Below the pieces are notes generated by a model. It saw only the letters and a program-made list of their open reading frames with translations. It did no database searches and had not been told where the DNA came from. The position numbers were made by a program, and so were the translations under genes. Positions 54,800 to 63,845 of a stretch of 64,000 bases of DNA are shown here, piece by piece. The first letter of the stretch is position 1. Each line of letters opens with the position of its first letter. This DNA is from Prevotella sp. khp7 (GTDB taxonomy: Bacteria; Bacteroidota; Bacteroidia; Bacteroidales; Bacteroidaceae): positions 558,001 to 622,000 of the forward strand of contig NZ_FOIV01000002.1 in the NCBI RefSeq assembly GCF_900109055.1, given 5' to 3'.

Positions 54800-57700
54800 A
54801 TGGTAAAAAGATTGTTAGTTGCAGCATTTGTTGCAATCAGCCCCTTGTTGGCAATTGCTCAAAATATTGTCACGGGTCATGTCGCCGATGGCCGTACAGG
54901 CGAGTCGCTGATAGGAGCATCGGTGATTGTGAAAAGTGATAAGGGTAAGGGCGTCGTTACAGATGTCGATGGTAATTTTTCGCTTCAGACAAAAGTAGAA
55001 ACCCCTCTCACCCTGCGTGTTGAATATGTTGGCTATCGTGCTCTTGACGTAGACGTCTATGATTTCGAGGAGCCTGTTGAGATAACATTGGTTGATAATG
55101 CAAGTAGATTGAACGAAGTGGTCGTCGTTGGTTATGGTGCCCAGAAACGCCTTGAGTTGACGAGCAGTATCTCATCAGTAGGCGATGACCTGCTTCGTCA
55201 GTCGAACACCTCAGTAGAAGGTGCTCTGCAGGGAGCAGTGGCTGGTCTGAATGTCACCACTACCAGCGGCCAGCCTGGTGCGGCCAGCATCATCCGCATT
55301 CGTGGAGGTAACAGTATCACTGGTGGTAATGAGCCTCTCTATGTTATTGATGGACTCATTGTTTATAACGACGCCTCGTCTAACCGTACTGGTGCCAAAG
55401 GCAGTGACGCCACACTCGACCCTTTGGCTTTCCTCAATCCCAGCGATATCGAGAGCATCGAAGTCCTCAAGGATGTATCGGCCACAGCCATCTACGGTAC
55501 CCGTGGTGCCAATGGTGTGATTATCATCACAACAAAGAAAGGTTCTCATGGTCGTAATAATATCAGTTATAATGCCACCTTCGGCTGGAGCCAAATAAGA
55601 AAAAAACTGAAATTCCTTGATGCATGGCAGTGGGCTGATATCTGGAATGAACTCTATCAGAATGGCGAGATTGGTTATGGCCTTGATACGCCCACTCAGA
55701 CTTACGATTGGCAGGATGAAGCCTTGCGTACAGGATTCCAGCAGGAGCATCAGGTTTCAGCAGTTGGTGGTGATGAGTTATCTCGCTATAGCATCAGTGG
55801 AAGCTATAAAAGTCAGGATGGTATCGTAAAGGGTACAGGACTCACCCGTTATGCTGGTCGCGTCAACTATGAACGCAACATTTTTAAGAATGTTCTAATC
55901 GGCGTGAACGCCAATGCTGCCTATAACAAGGTGACGGGTGTGGAGAATACTAACAGCATGTTTGCTCCAAATACGTGGTTTGCCGTTATTTCACATACAC
56001 CTTATACATCTATATATAATGCAGATGGGTCATTTAACTACGATCCCACTCCTACCAGTGTTGATATCTACAATGGCAAGGTGGGTAACCCTATTAGTGA
56101 CCTGTTGAACACCAAGTCAGAGACAGAGAATACCCGTGTCATCGGTAGTGGCTTTATAGAGTGGAGTGTCATCCCTCAGCTTAAGCTCAAGGCCAGTCTG
56201 GGTGCCGACCTGTCTAACACCCGACAGAATTATTATGCACCCTCATATACCACAGGTGGTATCGCCAATAGTGGTTATGCTTCTGTTGGACAGACCAAAA
56301 CCAATACATGGCAAACAGAATATACCGCTACTTATAGTAATGTGTTCAGTCGCGTACACTCACTCACTGTTCTGGCTGGATACACCGCTCAGCAAACCGA
56401 TCGTAGCAGTTTCGCTACTACAGCCTACGGCTTCAGTAACGATGCAACAGGCTATGATAATCTAGGTGCTGCAGCTACCACTCTGCCCTCAAAGAGCAGC
56501 CATTATATCTCGACACTTCAGTCATGGATTAGTCGTGTAAACTATAGCTATGATTCGCGCTACAATGCCTCACTTACTTTCCGCGCCGATGGTAGTAGTC
56601 GTTTTGCAAAGAACCATCGCTGGGGCTTGTTCCCTTCACTAGGCGTTTCGTGGAATATTGACCGTGAGAAATGGTTGCATCTCAGCAAGAAGGTCGATTT
56701 TATCCAGTTGCGAGCCTCTATTGGTACTGTTGGTAATCAGGAGATTGGTGATTATCAGTTTGCAGCCAATGTGGTGCCACGTACTGTTGTCATCGATGGT
56801 CAGAAAGCCACCAGTTACATTATTGAAAACAAGTCGAATCCCGATTTGAAGTGGGAGACAACTAGTTCATATAATATTGGGCTCAGCACAGGATTCTTTA
56901 AGAATCGGCTTACTGCCACTCTCGATGTCTACTATAAGAAGACTAGCGACCTGCTACTCGATGTGCCTGTAGAACAGGTTACGGGATTCTCCACAGTTTT
57001 ACGCAATATCGGTAGTGTGGCCAATAAAGGTATAGAATTTGAAATCGGTGGTGTGCTGGTTGATAAAAAGGATTTGAAGTGGAATGTGAATGCCAATATC
57101 GCTCATAACAAGAATGAGGTAACTGATCTTGGTAATTCAGATTATTTTGTTCCCAGTTTTAATACTGCAACCCTTTCATATATCGACCCGCTGATTGTGA
57201 AAGTAGGTGAACCTCTCGGCACCTTCTATGGTTATCGTTTCAAAGGCATTATTCAGGCCGATGAAAACCTGACCAAGTTGCCTAGCCAAACAATATCTGT
57301 TGTTGAACCTGGTAACCCTAAGTTCGAAGATATCAATGAAGATGGTGTTGTTAACGAGCAAGATCGTGTTGTTTTGGGCAACATCCAGCCTAAGTTTACT
57401 TATGGCTTCAATACCAAGGTGACGTATAAGAACTTCGACTTTTTCTTGAGTTTGAGCGGCAGTTATGGAAACAAACTTTTTAATGCACTTGCTTGTCGTC
57501 TGGATCGTGGTAATGGTTACTACTATAATCCATTGGCCGAGGTTGCCAATCGTTGGACCCCTACTAATCCCAGCAACACCATTCAGAAGGCTGCCACTGC
57601 TACCTCAATCTACGCTGACGACCGCTTCGTTGAGGATGCCTCTTATCTGAAGTTCCGTAACATCCAGTTGGGTTATACACTGCCCTTAAAACAGATTACT

Positions 57701-57886
57701 CCTGATACAAAGGTCCGTCTTTATGTATCGCTGCAGAACTTCTTCACCATTACGGGTTATAATGGCTATGATCCTGAGTCAAACCGCAATGGTATCGACG
57801 AGACTAGTGCTCTCTATCAGGGTGTTGACTATGGTGCTTATCCTACCGCCAAGACTATCCTTGTTGGAATTAACTTAAACTTTTAA
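54800..57886 (+). CDS. SusC-family TonB-dependent receptor
   Basis: 1028 residues. Signal peptide ends near SPLLAIAQ; a carboxypeptidase-like domain at 22-100 (VTGHVADGRTGESLIGASVI, TDVDGNFSLQT) is followed by the SusC plug motif EVVVVGYGAQKRLELTSSIS, SIEVLKDVSATAIYGTRGAN, and the 22-strand barrel ending TILVGINLNF. It is 14 bp before its SusD partner. Regulation by sulfur operators and the absence of glycoside hydrolases suggest a substrate other than a plain glycan, perhaps a sulfur compound or peptide. Confidence 0.95.
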   Translation: MVKRLLVAAFVAISPLLAIAQNIVTGHVADGRTGESLIGASVIVKSDKGKGVVTDVDGNFSLQTKVETPLTLRVEYVGYRALDVDVYDFEEPVEITLVDNASRLNEVVVVGYGAQKRLELTSSISSVGDDLLRQSNTSVEGALQGAVAGLNVTTTSGQPGAASIIRIRGGNSITGGNEPLYVIDGLIVYNDASSNRTGAKGSDATLDPLAFLNPSDIESIEVLKDVSATAIYGTRGANGVIIITTKKGSHGRNNISYNATFGWSQIRKKLKFLDAWQWADIWNELYQNGEIGYGLDTPTQTYDWQDEALRTGFQQEHQVSAVGGDELSRYSISGSYKSQDGIVKGTGLTRYAGRVNYERNIFKNVLIGVNANAAYNKVTGVENTNSMFAPNTWFAVISHTPYTSIYNADGSFNYDPTPTSVDIYNGKVGNPISDLLNTKSETENTRVIGSGFIEWSVIPQLKLKASLGADLSNTRQNYYAPSYTTGGIANSGYASVGQTKTNTWQTEYTATYSNVFSRVHSLTVLAGYTAQQTDRSSFATTAYGFSNDATGYDNLGAAATTLPSKSSHYISTLQSWISRVNYSYDSRYNASLTFRADGSSRFAKNHRWGLFPSLGVSWNIDREKWLHLSKKVDFIQLRASIGTVGNQEIGDYQFAANVVPRTVVIDGQKATSYIIENKSNPDLKWETTSSYNIGLSTGFFKNRLTATLDVYYKKTSDLLLDVPVEQVTGFSTVLRNIGSVANKGIEFEIGGVLVDKKDLKWNVNANIAHNKNEVTDLGNSDYFVPSFNTATLSYIDPLIVKVGEPLGTFYGYRFKGIIQADENLTKLPSQTISVVEPGNPKFEDINEDGVVNEQDRVVLGNIQPKFTYGFNTKVTYKNFDFFLSLSGSYGNKLFNALACRLDRGNGYYYNPLAEVANRWTPTNPSNTIQKAATATSIYADDRFVEDASYLKFRNIQLGYTLPLKQITPDTKVRLYVSLQNFFTITGYNGYDPESNRNGIDETSALYQGVDYGAYPTAKTILVGINLNF

Positions 57887-57899
57887 TCAGACAAGTAAT

Positions 57900-59471
57900 A
57901 TGAGAAAGATTCAATATATATTAGGTCTTGTTACTATCATTCTGCTGAGCAGTTGCGCAGACCTAGACCAAACATCCATTAGCTCAATAGACAAGGATAA
58001 TTTCTATCAGAGTAAAAATGATATAGAGACAGCGATTAATGGTATCTATCAGGAATTTACGGTTAACGGCATGTATGGCGTCTGGAATAATCAGACCATT
58101 TATCTAAACGATTTGCAGACAGACTATGTACGTGCAGGAGCCCAGACAAATTCTGCCCATATCCGTGAGGTTGCCAATTTCGCTGTTCAGCCCACCAATC
58201 TTTTTGTAGTGAACGCATGGGAGGCGCACTATACTGCCATCAATCGTGCCAACGTTGTGATTGATAAGGCCACAGCAGCTTCCTGGCTTGATGAGCAGTC
58301 GAAGCAGAACTACATCAACGAAGCCCGTTTCCTCAGAGCTTATTCTTACTTTAACCTCGTGCGATACTTCGGTGGTGTACCCATAGTGCTTCATGATGGT
58401 GAGGGGGAAGGGGTTCCACGTAATACTGTAGACGAGGTATACGAACAGATTGTTGCTGACTTTGCGGCTGCTGAGCAGTTGCCCGCCAACTATTCCACAC
58501 GCGACAGCAAGGCTTCTTCACTAGCTGCATCGGCATTGCTCTCTAAAGTCTATCTCGTATGGGCACAGACCAGTAGTGAACAAGGCAAAGCCAACAAGAA
58601 TAAATACCTTCAACTGGCATCAGATTATGCCCAGAAGGTTATCGACTCAGGTAAGTTCCATCTACTCAACAAGTTCATCGACAATTGGTCGGTTGATAAG
58701 AAGAACGGTCCGGAGCATATCTTCACCTTCGAGCACGACCGCACTGTTAATGGCAATACCACAGGTCATTGTACCTTTGCCACCAACTGGAGTGATACCG
58801 AACCTGTGTTGATAGCCACCAGCGATCGTTATTATCTGGAAATGGACCCTAAGGATCAACGTCGAAACGGCTCGTGGGCCAAGACTATCATCAACCCTAA
58901 CACTGGCACCGATTTCGTATTCACCATCCCTCGCTTCCGTAAATATATCGATTCACTCAATTTCGCCAATCCAGCTTCATCAGGTAATGCTGCAGGTCAG
59001 TCAACAAACTCGGTAGTGATTCGATACGGAGAAGTGTTGCTCATCAAAGCCGAGGCCGAAAACGAACTCAATGGTCCTACTGCCGCAGCCTACGATGCTA
59101 TTAACCAGATACGACGTCGTGCCTATTGGAGTCCGTATCTCAACATCCAGAATACACCTTCGGATGGCTCTCCGCTTGAGCTCTCAGGCCTTACTCAGGA
59201 GCAGTTCCGACAGGCTGTACGCGATGAGCGCTGGAAGGAGTTTATCCTTGAGGGACAGCGTTGGTTCGACCTCGTTCGCTGGCATATCCTCGTAAAGCAT
59301 GTCAAGGCTAATGCTCCTGCTTCAGAGCCTCTCAAGATACAGAACGTATCAAAACGTAACTATCTGCTGCCTCTGCCTCAGGATCAGCTGATTCTCAATC
59401 CCAACCTGACGCAGAACTGGGGGTATAGCGGTGAAAGTGGTGACGGCCCATACGATAGCATTTTCGAATAA
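57900..59471 (+). CDS. SusD-family substrate-binding lipoprotein
   Basis: 523 residues with a lipobox (LLSSCADLD, Cys19). RagB/SusD helical repeats are seen as INEARFLRAYSYFNLVRYFG, GVPIVL, ASALLSKVYLVWAQ, and the C-terminal RDERWKEFILEGQRWFDLVRW with LPLPQDQLILNPNLTQN. It caps the SusC barrel at the cell surface and binds the substrate. Followed 42 bp later by the first exported UroD-fold gene. Confidence 0.95.
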   Translation: MRKIQYILGLVTIILLSSCADLDQTSISSIDKDNFYQSKNDIETAINGIYQEFTVNGMYGVWNNQTIYLNDLQTDYVRAGAQTNSAHIREVANFAVQPTNLFVVNAWEAHYTAINRANVVIDKATAASWLDEQSKQNYINEARFLRAYSYFNLVRYFGGVPIVLHDGEGEGVPRNTVDEVYEQIVADFAAAEQLPANYSTRDSKASSLAASALLSKVYLVWAQTSSEQGKANKNKYLQLASDYAQKVIDSGKFHLLNKFIDNWSVDKKNGPEHIFTFEHDRTVNGNTTGHCTFATNWSDTEPVLIATSDRYYLEMDPKDQRRNGSWAKTIINPNTGTDFVFTIPRFRKYIDSLNFANPASSGNAAGQSTNSVVIRYGEVLLIKAEAENELNGPTAAAYDAINQIRRRAYWSPYLNIQNTPSDGSPLELSGLTQEQFRQAVRDERWKEFILEGQRWFDLVRWHILVKHVKANAPASEPLKIQNVSKRNYLLPLPQDQLILNPNLTQNWGYSGESGDGPYDSIFE

Positions 59472-59513
59472 GAAAATGAATGAAATATAGAATATTAAAC
59501 AAAAAAAGAAATT

Positions 59514-60593
59514 ATGAAAACAATTAGTAAGAAAACTTTCCGCAGCCTGCTGCTCACAGTGGTGGCAGCAACCACATTCAGTGCAAATGTTTCAGCACAG
59601 AGTTATGATAACTACAACAAGCGTGAATTGCTGTTGCAGGTACTTGATCAGAGTCGCCCCAACGACTATGTTCCCGTGTTCTTCAATGTCCATTTCCCCG
59701 ACAAGTTCGGCTATGGTGCTGTGAAATCGCACATAGACTGGTTCCGTGCTACTCATGTTGATTTTGTAAACGTCAAATATGAATTCGTACCTCAGCAGGT
59801 GGAAATCAATAGTCCTGCCGATTGGAAGAAGATCCTACAGGTAAAGCCCGAGCAGTGGGTAGAGCAAATCCAGGTGGTACGTGAACTGGCTCGTGAGTTG
59901 AAGAGCGAGGCTTTCATCATCCCCACCGTTTATTCCCCTCTGGCTCTCCTGAATCAGGCTGCTGGTACTTGGGCAGCCAGCGATCCTAAGGCAGCCAAGC
60001 AGAAACTGTTTGAAATCATCAAGAAGGATCCTGAGGCTGTGAAGCCTGCCCTTGAGGCTCTTACCAAGAGTTTGGTATATTATATCCGTGAGGCTCGCAA
60101 GGCTGGTGCAGATGGATTCTATCTCTCAAGTCAGGGTGGTGACATCGACTCTTTTGGTGGTAAGCTCTTCCGTGAGCTCATCAAGCCTTACGACAAACAG
60201 GTGTCTGATGCTGCCAACGAGGTTGCTCCATTCAATATTCTCCATGTTTGCGAGGGCGGTGGTCATTTTACAGCGGACTCATTTAACGATTATGTCGATT
60301 ATCCTGGCAGTATTGTCAATGTGCCTTATCATGAGTTCAAGGGCAAGGCACTGAGTACTAAACAAGTAGCCAAGCTTTTCAATCGCCCTGTTCTTGGCGG
60401 TCTGCCACGTCAGAGCAAAATATATACAGGAACTCTTGAAGAGGCTAAGGCTGAAGTAGATGAGATACTGCGTAATGCACCAGCTAATTTCGTTCTTGGT
60501 GCCGACGATTCTGTGCCCAATGACTCAGACCCAGAGAAGCTCCGTGCCTTAGTAGACTATGTTCATTCATGGCGCCAGACTCACAAGTTGTAA
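59514..60593 (+). CDS. Exported uroporphyrinogen decarboxylase-fold protein 1
   Basis: 359 residues. An N-terminal signal peptide (SLLLTVVAATTFSANVSAQ) precedes a UroD/MtaA-like TIM barrel (RELLLQVLDQSRPNDYVPVF, AFIIPTVYSPLALL, KAGADGFYLSSQGGD). Relatives such as MtaA and MtbA hold zinc by His-x-Cys and a later Cys. Here His244-Val-Cys246 is present, but the third position is Asp (GADDSVP). UroD-fold enzymes are normally cytoplasmic, so export is odd. It is about 50% alike to its neighbour by eye, so the pair is a tandem duplication. Activity unknown. Confidence 0.75.
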   Translation: MKTISKKTFRSLLLTVVAATTFSANVSAQSYDNYNKRELLLQVLDQSRPNDYVPVFFNVHFPDKFGYGAVKSHIDWFRATHVDFVNVKYEFVPQQVEINSPADWKKILQVKPEQWVEQIQVVRELARELKSEAFIIPTVYSPLALLNQAAGTWAASDPKAAKQKLFEIIKKDPEAVKPALEALTKSLVYYIREARKAGADGFYLSSQGGDIDSFGGKLFRELIKPYDKQVSDAANEVAPFNILHVCEGGGHFTADSFNDYVDYPGSIVNVPYHEFKGKALSTKQVAKLFNRPVLGGLPRQSKIYTGTLEEAKAEVDEILRNAPANFVLGADDSVPNDSDPEKLRALVDYVHSWRQTHKL

Positions 60594-60612
60594 TGAATAA
60601 AAAAAAGAATAA

Positions 60613-61662
60613 ATGAAACAGATTATAAAATCAACTTTGGCCGTTATCGCTCTGGCCACAATTTCTAATCAGGCAGTTCTTGCCCAGTCAGTAGCAACCT
60701 CTAAGGTTAACAGCCGCGAGCGTATTTTACAGGTGCTCGATCAGAGTCGCCCCAACGACTATGTGCCAGCAGCTTTCTTCCTGCACTTTGAGAACAAATT
60801 AGGTCGTAAGGCTGTGCAAGATCATAAAGATTTCTATCGTGCCACCAACATGGATTTTGTGAAGGTCTTCTATGAGATATCTGTACCACAAATCGATATT
60901 AAGTCTGGAAAAGATTGGGCTAAAGTTCCTGTTTATGGCGAGGACTTCTTTGCTCCTCAGGTAGCTGTTATCGAGGATCTGGCCCGTGAGTTCGGCGACG
61001 AGGCTTTTATCCTGCCCACTGTTTATTCCCCCTTGGCACTTGCACACCAGACTTTGGGGCGTGGCAAGGACTTAAAGAAACTCATCGAGGAGGATCCAAA
61101 GGCCTTCGGACAGGCCATAAAGAACCTGTCGCTGAGCATAGAGAACTATCTGCGTTCAGCGCGTAAACATGGTGCCGATGGTTTCTATGTATCAAGTCAG
61201 GGTGGCGATGGTAACTCACTTTCACCAAAAGTCTGGAAAGAACAGGTTCGTCAATGGGATAAGCATGTATCAGAGGTTGCCAACGAGATTGGAATTATCA
61301 ATATCCTGCATATCTGTGATTATGGTACACCCTTCAAGAATGCTGAGGCTTTGTATGATTTTGCCGATTACCCCACAAGTATCATCAATGTTCCTCTAAA
61401 GTTCTCTGATGGCTCGACACTCAACTTAAAGGAAGCGCAGCAGCGTTTTGGGCGTCCTATCTTCGGTGGCCTGGAACGTTTGGGAGTTATCGCCAGCGGT
61501 TCAATAGAAGAGGCCAAGGCCGAGGTTGATAAAGTGTTGGAGAATGCATCACCCAACTTTATCCTTGGTGCTGATTGTACTGTTCCTGGCGAAACCGATT
61601 GGGAGAAACTCCGTGCAGTCATTGATTACGCCCATACTTGGCGTCAGACACATAAGAAGTAA
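60613..61662 (+). CDS. Exported uroporphyrinogen decarboxylase-fold protein 2
   Basis: 349 residues with a signal peptide (TLAVIALATISNQAVLAQS) and the same barrel as the gene before (RERILQVLDQSRPNDYVPAA, SARKHGADGFYVSSQGGDGN). The full MtaA-type zinc set is present: His233-Ile-Cys235 in ILHICDYG and Cys322 in GADCTVPG. A corrinoid- or thiol-linked methyl transfer would fit the family, while true porphyrin decarboxylation would not fit the zinc site. Exported, in an operon with SusC/SusD and under sulfur operators, it may act on a methylated sulfur compound in the periplasm. That is inference. Confidence 0.75.
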   Translation: MKQIIKSTLAVIALATISNQAVLAQSVATSKVNSRERILQVLDQSRPNDYVPAAFFLHFENKLGRKAVQDHKDFYRATNMDFVKVFYEISVPQIDIKSGKDWAKVPVYGEDFFAPQVAVIEDLAREFGDEAFILPTVYSPLALAHQTLGRGKDLKKLIEEDPKAFGQAIKNLSLSIENYLRSARKHGADGFYVSSQGGDGNSLSPKVWKEQVRQWDKHVSEVANEIGIINILHICDYGTPFKNAEALYDFADYPTSIINVPLKFSDGSTLNLKEAQQRFGRPIFGGLERLGVIASGSIEEAKAEVDKVLENASPNFILGADCTVPGETDWEKLRAVIDYAHTWRQTHKK

Positions 61663-62868
61663 TTGATGAAGAATACTATATTATGGATTGGCGCCCTTAT
61701 CGTGGGCGCCATTTTAGGATTGTTAGGTCTTCAGTGGCTCGACGAGGTGATGACTTTTGTAGCCACAGTCTATACGCGGTTGTTTCAGTTGTTAGCTGTC
61801 CCAACCATCGTACTGGCAGTTATCACCACCTTTGCCACGTTTGGTTCTAAGGGTTCAGGCAGAATTTTCGGTCATACGCTGACCTACACGTTGTTGACAA
61901 CTTTTGCCGCTGCTGCTGTGGGAGCCGTCCTCTTTGTGCTTGTTGCACCAGGGAATCTGCCTGTTGACACCCTCATTCAAGGTGAGCAGTCTGTGGAGCA
62001 GGCGCCTCAGCTGTCTTACTTCGACCATATCATTAGCGTCATTCCTAACAACATCGTCAAGCCATTCCTTGAAGGCAATGTACTTTCTTTGCTTTTGTTG
62101 GCTTTTGCCATTGGCATAGGACTGTCTAAGTTGCCCGAATCAGAAAATAAGACGATTGTAGTCAAAGGCCTGCTTGGACTTCAGGAACTGCTCTTCCTGC
62201 TTATCCGTGGTCTCATATGGACACTGCCTTTAGGTATCGTAGCCTTCTCGGCTCAGTTGTCGGCTCAGTTGTCGGCAGGCGTGGTGGCCGATTCCATCGG
62301 TAAATATGTGCTGGTGGTACTGGGCGGTAATGTCCTTCAGTTCTTTGTGGTGTTACCACTGTTCCTGTTGGCACGTGGATTGAATCCTATCCATGTGCTG
62401 GGTAGAATGACGCCTGCCGTACTGATGGCGCTTTTCACGAAGAGTAGTGCAGCCACTCTGCCTGTTACAATGGATACAGCAGAGAATCGGTTGGGGATTA
62501 AGAAGAATGTGGCTCGCTTTGTGCTTCCCATCTGTACTACTATTAATATGAATGGTTGCGCAGCGTTTATCCTCGTCACCTCGCTCTTTGTGATGCAGAA
62601 TGGAGGTACGCCTCTCACATGGACGACTATCCTGCTATGGATTCTTATATCAGTGGTGTCGGCAGTTGGTAATGCAGGTGTACCTATGGGCTGTTATTTC
62701 CTTACCCTTTCACTCATGTCGGGTATTGGTGCTCCTATTGCCATCTTGGGTATTATCCTGCCTATCTACACTATCATTGATATGATAGAGACCGCAGAAA
62801 ATGTATGGTCCGACTCTTGTGTAGCTGCTATAGTAAATAAAAAGCTTTCACCAAAAACAGAAGAATAA
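61663..62868 (+). CDS. DAACS-family cation symporter
   Basis: 401 residues with eight membrane segments and two re-entrant hairpins. TKSSAATLPVTM is the serine-rich tip of hairpin 1, and TTINMNGCA replaces the NMDGT cation motif of glutamate transporters. The family carries glutamate, aspartate, C4-dicarboxylates, serine or cystine (TcyP). With sulfur-type operators ahead of the operon, cystine or another sulfur amino acid is a fair guess. The ORF begins at the base after the upstream stop (61663); the ATG three bases later serves equally. Confidence 0.88.
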   Translation: MMKNTILWIGALIVGAILGLLGLQWLDEVMTFVATVYTRLFQLLAVPTIVLAVITTFATFGSKGSGRIFGHTLTYTLLTTFAAAAVGAVLFVLVAPGNLPVDTLIQGEQSVEQAPQLSYFDHIISVIPNNIVKPFLEGNVLSLLLLAFAIGIGLSKLPESENKTIVVKGLLGLQELLFLLIRGLIWTLPLGIVAFSAQLSAQLSAGVVADSIGKYVLVVLGGNVLQFFVVLPLFLLARGLNPIHVLGRMTPAVLMALFTKSSAATLPVTMDTAENRLGIKKNVARFVLPICTTINMNGCAAFILVTSLFVMQNGGTPLTWTTILLWILISVVSAVGNAGVPMGCYFLTLSLMSGIGAPIAILGIILPIYTIIDMIETAENVWSDSCVAAIVNKKLSPKTEE

Positions 62869-63821
62869 TGAAAAAAGTAATATATTTAATTCTCGTAACA
62901 GTTTTTTTTATAACCGTTACCTCATGTAATAGCAACGACGATGGTGTGCAGAAGGGAATCGATATTCCTGGCATCACCATTGATGGCGATGCAGACTGCT
63001 GTTCAGCCGAGGAAGCTATTCAGATATATAATTTCCTTCAGACCGTGAAGGTTGTCCCTGAGCTCACGGCCGAGATTGATAGCAAGTATCGTGTCTCTGT
63101 ATATACTCGTACTGGTAGTCTCCACACGGGCTATAATGATTTGTACTTCGTGGCCACTAAACTCACAACAGGCAATTATATCAAAGAGTTTACAGTGAGT
63201 AACTTTAAACCACTCATGTACATGACCAAGATGAAGATGCAGCACAGCACGCCCATATCGGGTATCGTCAAGAGTTTTAACTCCAACTTCACTGCCGTCA
63301 AACAAGGTTGGATATCGCTGTTGATGCCGACCAGCGATGCAGGCTATTGGACACTGGCCTATGATGCCAATGTCTTGGGGCAGAAAGGAGGCGTCAGTCC
63401 TACGGAAGTCAAGGTGGATGGCCTGCCTGTTGGTCAGGAGTGGCTCAAGTCGTTCAAAATTGGTGGTAACACCTACTATCTGTCGCTGGTTAACCCTGCC
63501 GACTGGATTACTGGCAGCAACGAGATACAGGCCTACATATCGGTGAAGAGCCTGACAGGCACTGATCCTTATGAGTTGGCCACAGAGCAGTTTGTCATTG
63601 ACATTGATCCTCGCATGCCCGACATGGGACACCATACCTCGCCAGACAATGCAGCACTCACACTCCAAACTGATGGCAGTTATCGTGGCAAGATCAATCT
63701 CACCATGACAGGTCTGTGGCGCATCCACCTTACGGTAAAAGATGTAAAAGGAAACATTGTGGCTGGAGGTGATAATCTGAAAGATGGCTTCAGCTCACTC
63801 TATTGGGACGTAACCCTCTGA
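62868..63821 (+). CDS. YtkA/FixH-like lipoprotein
   Basis: 317 residues with a lipobox (FITVTSCNS, Cys20). Two similar beta-sandwich halves can be seen, each with a Met/His-rich turn: LMYMTKMKMQHSTPI in the first (about 120-135) and PRMPDMGHHTSPDN in the second (about 245-260). This M-x-M-H-x-SP pattern is typical of YtkA-like domains, which are linked to copper or redox roles in other bacteria. One base overlaps the transporter stop, and a TonB receptor follows 24 bp later. Confidence 0.65.
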   Translation: MKKVIYLILVTVFFITVTSCNSNDDGVQKGIDIPGITIDGDADCCSAEEAIQIYNFLQTVKVVPELTAEIDSKYRVSVYTRTGSLHTGYNDLYFVATKLTTGNYIKEFTVSNFKPLMYMTKMKMQHSTPISGIVKSFNSNFTAVKQGWISLLMPTSDAGYWTLAYDANVLGQKGGVSPTEVKVDGLPVGQEWLKSFKIGGNTYYLSLVNPADWITGSNEIQAYISVKSLTGTDPYELATEQFVIDIDPRMPDMGHHTSPDNAALTLQTDGSYRGKINLTMTGLWRIHLTVKDVKGNIVAGGDNLKDGFSSLYWDVTL

Positions 63822-63845
63822 TAATCTGTTAATATTAGTATCTGT

